64,000 nt of DNA from Adiantum capillus-veneris (Eukaryota; Streptophyta; Polypodiopsida; Polypodiales; Pteridaceae). Both the position numbers and the translations under genes were made by a program. This document shows positions 22,891 to 33,104 of the stretch, one piece after another. Location: positions 87,894,525 to 87,958,524 of the forward strand of contig CM043958.1 in assembly GCA_014529385.2 (NCBI GenBank), written 5' to 3'. The first letter of the stretch is position 1. Each line of letters opens with the position of its first letter. Under the pieces are notes generated by a model. It saw only the letters and a list, made by a program, of their open reading frames with translations, did not search any database and had not been told where the DNA came from.

Positions 22891-24691
22891 TCTTTGCTTC
22901 CTCATGCAACAACTGCCATGGTGCTCACGGACATCACAAATCGTATCCCTCCACCACCATGTACTCCGCACAACAAAAGTGTACATATTGCTTGTCCGCA
23001 GTGTTTGCACCAAAGGCCGCACGTGAGGGTGAGCAGAGGTCATCCCAAGATCGTCATACTGTCGGTGAGACGAATGTGTATGGTTCTTCAATATCTTGGG
23101 AGGGGATAAGTAGGCTTGTTAGGCTATTGCAATTGGTTGTGTATGGGTGCAGGTGCTTCTTTGCATTCGTGGATGCACGAATGTCAAGCTCTTCAACTCA
23201 AAACAGTGGCATTACAAGAAACAGTGGGTGCAGGTTAGAGAGGTCAAGTGTCACCACTTTTCCTCTAAAACAGCCTTCTTTGTTACATCTTGCAGGTAGG
23301 TGCTTCAAATCCATCCTTATTAGAGGTGGGTAATCTCATCCTAATGCAAGAATGGCTCAAGGAACTAGCATAACATGAAGCTTTTACGGTGGCACAAAGC
23401 TCTCCTCAAGCAATGTGGCTCCCACTACACCAAAAATCACTATGCTAACATGGAGAGATCCCTAGTAGGACAATACAACAACTTTTCATCAGCAGCACAC
23501 CCTTTCCTAACACGAGGGCACCCCCACCAGAGATATTTTTATATGATAGGTCACCCCATGAGCATACCATGTCATGGAATGGATGTAAGAACTATGACTG
23601 CACTACCCCTTGGAAGTTGTTCACGAATGTATGTTAATCAAAGTTAATGAGAAGAAGTTTGGACTTTTTTGTTTGTTGATGTGTAAGAGCACTCTTGGTC
23701 TACCATATTTTAGATTGTTTGATAAGTTAAATAAGATTTGTAGTCATTTAAAGTGTCATTTTTTTTTTGGTAAGATTGTACATGAGAAGACATGATAAAG
23801 TACAAGAGATCTTGACGGAATAAACCTCGATGAGATTCCCACCATGCACTTGTGACACCATACCTCTCCTTGAACCCTTTGACTTCTATCGTTGTGGGGA
23901 GTCCAATGGGGGGCTATTTTCAAATTTTTAGCATAACTTTTTCTTGAAGGAAATTTTGGTTATTCTAAAGTTTATACACAGTCTAGGAGTTCATTCTGAT
24001 TGTTTTTCTTCAGTTTCAAATTTTGACCGAGTACACTCCTTGGAAGCCACTTTTGAAGGTGTTAGGGCGAGATTTTGGGAAAGTTTTGTATGTAGGAAAT
24101 ACACTCCTTAACACAATAAAAAACAATGGTTCTTTGAGTATTTTCAGATTCCATGGTTTTAATGCTCGTTGGAGCCCGTAGATTAAGAAAAAAGTAAAAA
24201 ATGTATGTTTTACATCATTTTTAAATAAATTGTCAACTTGCACGTTGATTTCTAGAGAATGCGAGCAAGATATGATTTTTTCTCATCACATGATGGTCGA
24301 AGAATGCGATGAGATGAACAAATTCATGTGAGACAAGCCCAGACAGATTCGGAGCCGATTGAAATCTAGAAGCTGTTGAAAACAACCGAAAAGTTCAACA
24401 CTTAAAAAAAATTTAAAAAAAAACGTAACATTTGAATCATGGCCATGCATCAAAAATATGCTCACACGGTGAAGGAGGTGCTTCAAAGCTATGGAAATCA
24501 GTATAAAATGCAAGCAAGAGCGTTGGAAGCTATTCAGGAAGTTGTAGAGGCTCACATCATTTCAGATAACTTTGCAATGACAAAATGATTAAGAGTTGTG
24601 TCTACTGTCTCCATAGTGATTTGGCTTTTCGGTTTATCCATGTGTTTTAAGTTAAGTGGTTTTGGCCATGAAGAGTTAAATTTAAATCAAA
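22891..24691. other. Unassigned interior of TIR insertion
   Basis: No domain recognised on either strand. Short ORFs such as 23375-23647 show no motifs I can name. A captured gene fragment is possible but unsupported. Confidence 0.3.
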
Positions 24692-24876
24692 TATTAACAT
24701 TTTTGCCATCCTAAGGGGCAAACAAAGCTAGAAAATGCAAAAAAAAGGGTGGCCACAAGGGCGCACAGATGGCCCATCCAGCAGTTTTGGATGGCTCATC
24801 TGCGCGCCCTTGTGGCCACCCTTTTTTTTGCATTTTCTAGCTTTGTTTGCCCCTTAGGATAGCAAAAATGTTAATA
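24692..24876. repeat. Long near-perfect inverted repeat (first unit)
   Basis: The arms extend about 90 nt each side of a 7-nt loop (GCAGTTT) and begin TATTAACATTTTTGC. Only a few mismatches are seen. The second and third units keep only the inner part, about 45 nt per arm. Confidence 0.9.
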
Positions 24877-25059
24877 GCTGATGAAACCAGATGTTTATGT
24901 AGCATGAGACTAGATTTTTATATTGTCCAATGTGATTTGGCCTTTTGGTGCAGGGAACTAGTAAGTTGAGTTGAAGGAAGGCATAATGTGCTTGAAAAGT
25001 TAAATTTTACATTCATCTCACCTTTTCCAAGGTCCTGGAGTGCAACAATAGCCTAATTA

Positions 25060-25156
25060 TGCAAAAAAAAGGGTGGCCACAAGGGCCCGCAGATGGCCCA
25101 TCCAACATTTTTGGATGGCTCACCTGTGCGCCCTTGTGGCCACCCTTTTTTTTGCA
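25060..25156. repeat. Foldback core, second unit
   Basis: Inner hairpin only; the flanking sequences no longer pair. Confidence 0.85.
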
Positions 25157-25383
25157 TTATATGGCCTTGTCTGCCCCTTATAATAGCAAGAATGTTAATA
25201 TTTGATGAAACCAGATGTTTATGCAGCATGAGACTAGATTTTTATACTGTCCAATGTGATTTGCCCTTTTGGTGCAGGGAACTAGGAAGTTGAGTTGAAG
25301 GAAGGCATAATGTGCTTGAAAAGTTCAATTTTAGGTTCATCTCATCTTTTCCAGGGTTCTGGAGTGCAGCAATAGCCTAATTA

Positions 25384-25478
25384 TGCAAAAAAAGGGTGGC
25401 CACAAGGGCCCACATATGGCCCATCCAGCAGTTTTGGATGGCTTACTACGCGCGCTTGTGGCCACCCCTTTTTTTGCA
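25384..25478. repeat. Foldback core, third unit
   Basis: Most diverged unit; the right arm has CGCGCGCTTGTGGCC. Confidence 0.8.
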
Positions 25479-25500
25479 CTATATGGCCTTGTTTGCACCC

Positions 25501-26990
25501 TAGGATACCAATTTTTTTAAAGATTAAGTGAAAGAAAATCTTTATGCAACATGATAGTACAAATTCCACTTCTTTTCACTCAAATGTAATTAGAGCTCCC
25601 CCCCCTTTCTTTGTGTTCAAAGGTCCGGAGCATTCACTATGTAAAATTTTCCTATATCACGTGCGTTCACTAGAATGGATTAAAAGTACCCCTTATAGAC
25701 CTTATCTACACATGTTTCTGCAACTTTACAAGAATATAAAATCCCTTCTGTTGAACACATGTGCTATGTTACATATACTTTAGTGAACTCCCCATGTCAA
25801 CGGCCTCACAAATCCTGTGCACTAAACATTAAACACTAGAAATCGACCAAACAAGGATCCAATTTTTACTTCCTTGTGTCCACCTAGTGTTCTTGTGAAA
25901 CATTGCTAATGATATATATTCAACATCCCCAAATGAGGACATCGTGACAAAGTTTATGATCCACTTTAATAAGAATAACCATTAATGATTAAACTGAAAT
26001 CAAAATATTGCTTGAATTTCGTCAAGGTGGAGTGATTAAGACTTGCGACTTGAATCATCGTACAGGCAAATCAAAATATCCATAAAAGTAAACAATATTT
26101 CTCAGATCTGTATGAAACTTCAGTAATCTAAATTAAATACTCTCACTCAATGCGACACCATTTAACAAAAAAACATATTTATATTGCATTTATAGAGGAA
26201 TCCAGCCTCATGAAAAATAATTACAAATGGAGACAATGTTATTGCTGTTAGGCTTATCTTACAAGTATTTGTCTTCCTCATCTAGAGATTCATATACACT
26301 TGAGTATTTGTGTGTCTATGACACTAGGGAAGATAGTAGTACTATATAGATGGCTTCTATGAGAGCTCCTAGAGAGTCCCTATTGGTTCCAGATTCTAAA
26401 AAACACCTACTATTCTTATCAAAATCTTTTAACATGTTAGTGAAAGGTTCCTCAAGGAACAAAAATAGAGTGATTTCCATCTCTGCACATGGTTGCTTTC
26501 TCATGTCCTCTTAAAACAAGTTGAATCTGTAAGTAAACAAAAGATTATGTGAGCACAAAGTTATAAAGTACAAAATGATATCATTCCAATTATCTAATGA
26601 AAATTATACGAAGAATGAATTACAAGAAAAATCTTTGACGACTCTCCATAGATAACACAACTTACTTACATTGTGAGACTCAAATCACATGCTACACAAC
26701 TATAGATGGCGCACCAAAGTCATCAACAAAATAGCACCACCCAGTGTTATGAGGTGTGAAGCCTAAACACTGAAATCCATAAAGAGGTTAATTCTCTCTA
26801 GCATGATAAACTTAAAGATGGAGATGATGTTAAGCTTTGAATGTAAGCTACAAGGGTAGTTTTCTTACCATTCTATCTTTATGTTGGAGATGAACCCTTG
26901 CAATGCCCACGCGATATTCACACCTCCTATTGTTGTGGTATGCAACTCATGTGAGCTCATACTTTTGCCACCTTCGGGAGTAGAGGTTTC
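25501..26990. other. Unassigned interior of TIR insertion
   Basis: AT-rich sequence without a recognisable gene, RNA or repeat. Confidence 0.3.
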
Positions 26991-27479
26991 CATGTAGTGT
27001 GAGTGAATGAAAGTAGAAGGAGTAGAATCTTGTTTCATGTTGTAATGGAGATGAGAGAAGGGAGAGGAGCTAGCTTGGTGTGAAACTATGTGCTGGGTAA
27101 GGGGAAGAGATGGAGGAGGAGCTTGCTTGCTGCTACAATGGAGGTGGGAGAAAGCTAGCAGAGAGATAATGATGGACTATAGGGGGTGCATGTGGTTGTC
27201 GCAGCAATGGAGAGCTTGGAAAAAGGTTTGTAGAGAGAGAAAAACACTTTTTAGCTATAGAATAGGTTTGGAAAGACTTTGGAGGGTGAAAATGATGTTT
27301 TGATTTGTTTTTTTAAAAAAACAATTTTTTGGATTTTTTAGTGCACGTTTTTTAATTTGAAGGTCAAAAATACTTTTTTGACCATGAAATAGGTTTGGGG
27401 ACCTTTTAAGGAGGGAAAACTTGAAATTTGAAATTTTTTGAAAATTTGAAATTTTTAGTGTATTTTTAAATCCGGGCCA

Positions 27480-27540
27480 AAAAGTGGGGGAAAAGAGGTC
27501 AAAGTGGTCCCCCCCCCCCCCCCTCCCCCTCTTTCCCCTA
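27480..27540. repeat. Poly-C tract in right TIR region
   Basis: A C run at about 27510-27523 followed by CTCCCCCTC; low complexity and prone to sequencing error. Confidence 0.8.
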
Positions 27541-27711
27541 GCCACCTCCCTTACCTTCTCACTAGGTAAGAGACAATTAAGAGGTGTAAGGCTACCTTGT
27601 CCCCCTACTCTTTTGAGGGTATAGAGTGTGTCCACCACCCTCTTCCTATTGGCTGACCTCTAATTAACCTTAATCCCAAAGGGCCCCTAGAGGGTTCATA
27701 TTTTTCCTAAT

Positions 27712-30309
27712 GTGAGGGCTACCCGAATGAAGCTGCAGTTGGCAGATGGTTTCATGGAGAAGCCTCTCGGACTCTTGGAAAAGGTAATTGTCACTTTGTG
27801 CGGGATCGAGTATGAGCATACATTTGCAATAGTCGATTTCGACAAAAAGAACAATTATGAGATAATCTTGGGACGACCATTCATGCGACAACTGAAGATG
27901 GTCCAAGATTGGGGTTATGACCACATATACCTCAGACATGGTGAGACGACAACTAAAATACACTTGAAAGACCATAGTTACAAGGATGTAAACCAAACAC
28001 CTATGGAAGAGTTTGATTCGGCTACAATAGCAGGATCAGAACTACCAGCATGGTTGGGGCAACCAAAAGAGCTATGGATGTGCGGAGCTTCACATTGTGG
28101 AAGCTTAAGAAAAGAGGATTGCATCTTAGAAAGAGCAATTGAAGACAAAGAGTATATTCCGGAGCCATTCCTTGAAGATGCCTTGGAGCCTCTAGAATGG
28201 GAACACATACTGGAAACGTTAGATGTATGTACCATTACCGACAGTCCAACAACAAAATTTTGCGATAAGGATGGTTACGATGTGCTACCCTATTACATGG
28301 TAAGTGTGATGCCAGAAAAAGAGACGGTAGCACCTCCAGAACAAGAAGAGTTTTACAACTCTTCTGAGCAAGTGGAAGTAAATGATGAGGCAGATAATGA
28401 GTGTTCGGACACCTCCAGTGATCGTGGAACACACTTCCTCAATGAAGTCATTGAATATCTACTAGATGATTTCATGGTCATACATCGAAAATCAGCACCA
28501 TACCATCCACTGGCCAATGGGCAAGCGGAGGCCACAAATAAAACACTATGCACGGTCCTCACTAAAATAGTGTCACATTCAAGGACCGAATGGGATCAGC
28601 AGCTTCACTCAACACTATGGGCATACAGGATAGCTTACAAAACCTCAATAGGAACAACACCATACAACATGGCGTTTGGGCTAAACGCTATACTACCCAT
28701 AGAGTTTTTAATCCCAACTCTACGCGTAGCAAGAAACTTGGAATGGACAGGGCATGAACTCTCTTCAAGAATTAATGATCTTTAAAAGCTAGATGAACTC
28801 CGCTTATGAGCGGTCGCTTCGATCTATGCTAAAAAAAGAAGGCAAAAGGAGTTTTTTGATAAACATGTGCGTACCAAAGAGTTTAAAACAGGAGATTACG
28901 TACTTGTTTATACATTGAAGCAACATGCCAAGAAACTGAAAAAGCGAGGGATGGGACCATTTGTGATTCATGATCTATAACAAAGTGGGGCCGTCAAGCT
29001 TGCTACATTAGCAGGTGAAGAAATGCCAAACTGGATTAGTGGGTGTCGACTAAGGAGATATCACCTTCCACTCACACAGGAGATGCTCCAACAAATTCAT
29101 CAAGGAAAGCAAAGAATGAAAGAAAAAGAGAGAGTACGGGAGGAAGCTCAAACCGAAGCACAAGAACGCATTGCAAAAAGACGGCTTCTGCGACAACAAC
29201 AACAAAGTAAACCACCATTGAGAATCAATGCCATTCGACTCATGAACTTGGAAGAAGACACAGTCGAGCCAATAATTACAGTCACGGTGGGCAATGATCA
29301 AGTTGAATCACCAGCCTTGCTCGGTTCGGGTGCTCAAGCAAATTTGATCTCTTACGGATTATACCAACAGCTCCAAGTCACAGATCAACTTCATCCTACT
29401 CCCCAAGTGCTGGAAAGTAGCACATCACATCCATTGAAAACATTAGGGTGGATTATATTGCATATACAGTTACATCAATATATTTACCCACACAAATTCT
29501 ATGTGGTGACAGATGAAAGCACACAACAACCAATGCTGCTAGGGCAACCTTGGCAAAAAGCATACAATGTCCAAATAGACTGGAAAGCACAGGCGGTCAA
29601 AATCCAGCATGAAAACGAACAGCAGGTGGTAGCTTTTGCTCAAAAGGAACATCCGGATCAAATGCAAGCCATGCAATCACTGGAAACAAATACCAAAGAA
29701 CAAATACCCTCAACGATCAACACGAAACTTGAGACCAACTACCAGCTAACGGCAAACCATGCTCATCACAGACAGCTGAAATCACCGACTACACTACAAA
29801 AATCTAGACTACCACAACAAGGTAAACAAGTATGGATGCGGAAGGATAGAAACGCCAGGAGGGGGAAAACACAATGTGACAACCAAATTCTAACAAAGCA
29901 GATGGTGCAACCAAAAACCAAGGTAACCAAGCAGATATGGATTCCAAAGAAAATGCTTAGCCAAAACCCTCATGTCACTCACATTTGGATACCAAAGCAA
30001 AAGACAAAGCAAATACCTACGGTACAAGCAACGATGGAAAGTAGACATCTACAGGTCAACCGGGCAAACAAATATAAGTGGGTGCCGATGACAAACCAAC
30101 AAGGGGCAAAGTTGGCCGCACCACACTACCAATGGAAAGCCAAGGCCATACGGCCCATAGCTATCACATCCTCCGAAATAGCTACGACACAATCAACAGT
30201 GTCGGCAACGCAGTTGCCTCTGACCAAAAAGACCATTAAACAAAGAGCAGTAGAGTTACAGCTGCTACTTGCCAAGAAAACAGGAAACCTCGGCGGCAAA
30301 TGCCAATAA
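27712..30309 (+). pseudogene. PR1 C-terminal half fused to integrase C-terminal half, then retropepsin-like/WxPK extension (element B pol remnant)
   Basis: One frame runs 27712-30309 with stops only near 28783, 28807 and 28978. It opens with RATRMKLQLADG and IILGRPFMRQLK, the second half of PR1, then the acidic linker. Near 28417 it passes straight into integrase at SDRGTHFLNEV. RT, RNase H, the H2C2 finger and the first catalytic Asp are absent; the second Asp (SDRG) and the Glu (GQAEATNK) remain. The GPFVIHDL/MPNWISGCRL integrase tail follows, then a basic coiled-coil-like linker (about 29080-29210), then a second retropepsin-like domain (LLGSGAQANLISYG near 29317, LLGQPW near 29540). Its catalytic Asp is Gly. 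Five W-centred motifs follow: WMRK, WIPK, WIPK, WVPM and WKAK. A conserved tail (KKTIKQRAVELQLLL) matches element A. Confidence 0.8.
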
Positions 30310-30475
30310 GCATCTTGCTTATTCCCTTCTCTTACATAGCATTAATTTTTCCATGCAGTGACCGAGTATGCATAAAATAGGGCCACATTAATCGGCCACG
30401 CATTAGCATGACTTTTTCAACCTATGCACGGCACATACTCTGAGGCGAAACCTTGTCGTCCAGGAGGACTCCGAC

Positions 30476-30490
30476 TAGGAGGGGGGAAGG
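30476..30490 (+). other. Internal purine tract of element B
   Basis: TAGGAGGGGGGAAGG lies after the WxPK stop, resembling the polypurine tract at 36575-36590. Confidence 0.55.
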
Positions 30491-30666
30491 CATTCTCAAT
30501 GCGGAACCAATAACAGAAATAGCAAATAAGGGCACAATTTTTGACTATTTTTAGGGTTGACGTTTGATTGCGAAATTTTCTGCAGTAACCCAAGTATATA
30601 TGCCCTTATACAGCATGAAGCTACAGGAATATGGGGCCAAACGCCAAATTAAGCCCCTAGGTGTGT

Positions 30667-30677
30667 GTATATATATA
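30667..30677 (+). promoter_or_regulatory. TATA-like box before ORF-X unit (element B)
   Basis: GTATATATATAG lies 177 nt after the internal purine tract. Position is conserved in kind in A and C. Promoter function is inferred. Confidence 0.4.
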
Positions 30678-32088
30678 GAAATAGCCATTTTTCAGGCAAA
30701 ATATTGGTAAAACGGAGAAATCTGGCCACAAAAATTGCATGAGAGTGTATATAATGTGTTGCGGTGATGTTTGTGATCTATTATGAATTATGGGGATTTT
30801 TTGGGTTTGCTTTTCTATTTTCCTTTTAATTTTGCTAATTTTCGGCAGAAAAACTTCAAAAATACAAAGAGCAGGTGAAAAACAGTCGTAATGAAAAACA
30901 AAAAATATGGGGATGATCAGTGACTAAAGAACAACCTACGGTACAGTGGGGGTGCAATTATGAGACTGGAGCGGAAAGTGTGTTTTGGCCAGGTTTTGGC
31001 CGAAATGACAAATTTTTGGTAAACAGAGCAAATGGAGTCCAAATCAAGAATTTTTCGAGCCTAAACCGCATCTTGCAGAAAGATAGGAGCACATGTCAAA
31101 TTTCATGAAAAATGGTTCGGGGACCTCCATTATAAGAATTTTTCACCCCATTTTTAGCTCATTCTCACTATTGACCTTGTGGAGAGAGCTTCTGCCACCT
31201 AGAGCGGATTGACCTTCCAGCAGCTTCTACGACGCGCACGTCTACCCGACCAGCTCCAGACATGAGAGGTAGGCTCACCACCTTGAGCTTTTCGCGCATG
31301 TTTGTCATTCTGTCGCGAAAACTAGCGTAGAGGTCACACACAAAGCGAGCGGTAGAGACCTACAAGTAGAAATGGCGGCCTAACGGCTAACCCGAAAGCA
31401 ACAAGACTTCATCAGCAGCTTACCCTAGTCTAGGAGACCCTTCCTAGATAGCCAATGGCAGTGGGAAAACATCGGGAAAAACCCTAATTCCCAGAAACCC
31501 GCAAGAGGCCACCAAATGGGAAATCGGCGAAACGGCGATCAAATGCTACCAAAATTTACGGGTAGGAGCATATCGACATGCTCGACAAGTCCATATGACC
31601 CGCATGACCAAAAAGTGACCCGAAGCGGCACTAAACCTCAGAAACGACATCAAACAGACAAAGAGTCAAAATGCACTTGTGGCCAAACCGCAAGTCCGTT
31701 TGCCACCAAAATTCACGAGCGGCTTTCTTAGACCATCAACAACCAAGTCCTATGGTGGTGGACCACCACAAATCATCAAAGGTATGTAAACGCCTCCACG
31801 GGTGCTTCTAGAGCGACAAATTGCCAAATGAAGCTCCGGTGAAGCCAAAGTCGACAAAAATCATACGGCAAGGATCCCCAAAGGATTTGGAAGCTATGAA
31901 GACCAACATCGAGGAATTTCATCGCCAAAAAGCACTCCAAAAGTCAAAAAACGGCTCAGAGGCTCTGAAGTCCACACAGGGAGTTTTTTACTTACCCAAT
32001 TGACTTTTTTGTTGAAATTAGGCTTAAAAGGGACTTAGGGGAGCAAAGGGCAAGCACTGGGAGCACTAACAAGAGAAAAATCACCAGG

Positions 32089-32112
32089 AGACATCCTACG
32101 CGTAGGATGTCT
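32089..32112. repeat. Element B palindrome, spacer copy 1 (perfect)
   Basis: AGACATCCTACG plus exact inverse, centre 32100.5. Confidence 0.95.
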
Positions 32113-32373
32113 CAAGGGCAATTCTTGGCACAAAACCCAACAATTCTTGCCATGCACATGTTCTGAATGACATGCACAAGCCCTACACCAAATTTCATCA
32201 CCTTTGGAAGAGATTGGACCTCATATGCATGGAAAAACGCAAAGATAGGGCATAAAGGCACTAAAGGTCCATTAACCTACCAAATCTTTTCCAAATCTCA
32301 TGAAATTTGCACAACACATTCACATACACATCAGCTAACTTTCTGTGTGGTCTGGGAGCAAAAATGAAGAAAA

Positions 32374-32397
32374 AGACATCCTACGCGTAGGATGTCT
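32374..32397. repeat. Element B palindrome, spacer copy 2 (perfect)
   Basis: Same 24-bp palindrome, 285 nt after copy 1, preceded by GAAGAAAA. Confidence 0.95.
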
Positions 32398-32658
32398 AAT
32401 GGACCTTTTGGGCATGAAGGAGAAGTTTTGTCATTTCAGAAGTAATAACCTCCTCAACAAGAGCCCATATGTCAAGCTTGAAGCCCTTCTAATCACTTTT
32501 GACCCCCAACACCTTCAAGATACATTTTTTGAGCCCAAAAACACCTCATAGAGCCCTACAGGCATCAAATATTATCCAAATACAAATCCAAGAACATGGC
32601 TATGTTCCACAGGTCAAGGACAACCCACTGATCAAGTTTCATGTAGTTCTGAAGAAAA

Positions 32659-32682
32659 AGACATCCTACGCGTAGGATGTCT
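32659..32682. repeat. Element B palindrome, spacer copy 3 (perfect)
   Basis: Same palindrome, 285 nt after copy 2, preceded by GTTCTGAAGAAAA. The next unit, about 286 nt on, keeps GTTCTGAAGAAAA (near 32931) but has lost the palindrome. Confidence 0.95.
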
Positions 32683-33104
32683 TAAGCTTAGATTTAGACT
32701 TCTGTGCAAGAAATGACATCATAGGAGCTAATACCATGATGCATTGAGCCCATATACCAAGTTTCAACCCATTTGGACATCAATTGCTTCCTATGATGGA
32801 CAATCTACCAAAATTGTGACTTAAAGCCTAAATCAGCCCAAAAATCCACTTTTTGACATCCAAATTCAAATCCAAGCTTATAACCATGTTCCATGAGCCT
32901 TACACTACCTACAAGTCAAGTATGAACCAGTTCTGAAGAAAATTTTTTTAGTCAAATTTGCACTGTGAGCACATGCACAGCTTCACAAGTTCCTTTTGAG
33001 CTATGATTTCAATTTTCAATTCATTTGGATAAGTAAAACTCAGTTTAGCAACTGATATGAAAAAAAAAACGCTAAACTTTGGATTGCTAAGTACAACAGG
33101 GTCT

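Larger units (their letters stand above)
24692..25500. repeat. 324-bp tandem array of foldback repeats
   Basis: Three hairpin cores start at 24736, 25060 and 25384, exactly 324 nt apart each time, joined by near-identical linkers (GATGAAACCAGATGTTTATG, GGGAACTAG(T/G)AAGTTGAG). Each core pairs TGCAAAAAAAAGGGTGGCCA with its inverse and closes on CCATCCA/TGGATGG. Confidence 0.9.
22240..27711. mobile_element. TIR insertion inside element B protease (non-autonomous, superfamily unknown)
   Basis: Terminal inverted repeats: the left end reads CATTAGGAGAAATATGAA from 22239, and the right end is its inverse up to 27712 with one difference in 18. Similarity continues inward in degenerate form: T/A-rich blocks containing CAAAAAA..TTTTTGAC, then pyrimidine-rich stretches (22655-22890 and the inverse of about 27000-27250). 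Removing 22240-27714 restores the protease frame (PAL joined to RATRMKLQL) with the same spacing as in element A (PALRKTRMKLQL). I see no clear target duplication; the 3-nt flanks are CTC and GTG. There is no recognisable transposase. The long degenerate TIRs suggest a Mutator-like or other cut-and-paste element, but assignment is open. Confidence 0.75.
31269..33099 (+). other. Putative 5'-UTR intron of ORF-X (element B)
   Basis: Donor-like GAGAG/GTAGGC at 31268/31269 and acceptor-like TACAACAG at 33099, six bases before the ORF-X ATG. The upstream exon-like block (GAGAGCTTCTGCCACCTAGAGCG) resembles the same block in A (about 40858-40885). The intron holds three perfect palindromes at a 285-nt period. 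Splicing is inferred from these matches. Confidence 0.5.

Noticed and set aside
22654-23109. Overlapping ORFs on both strands
   Set aside because: Pyrimidine-rich low complexity; the proteins are Ser/Pro or Arg/Glu/Gly repeats produced by composition.
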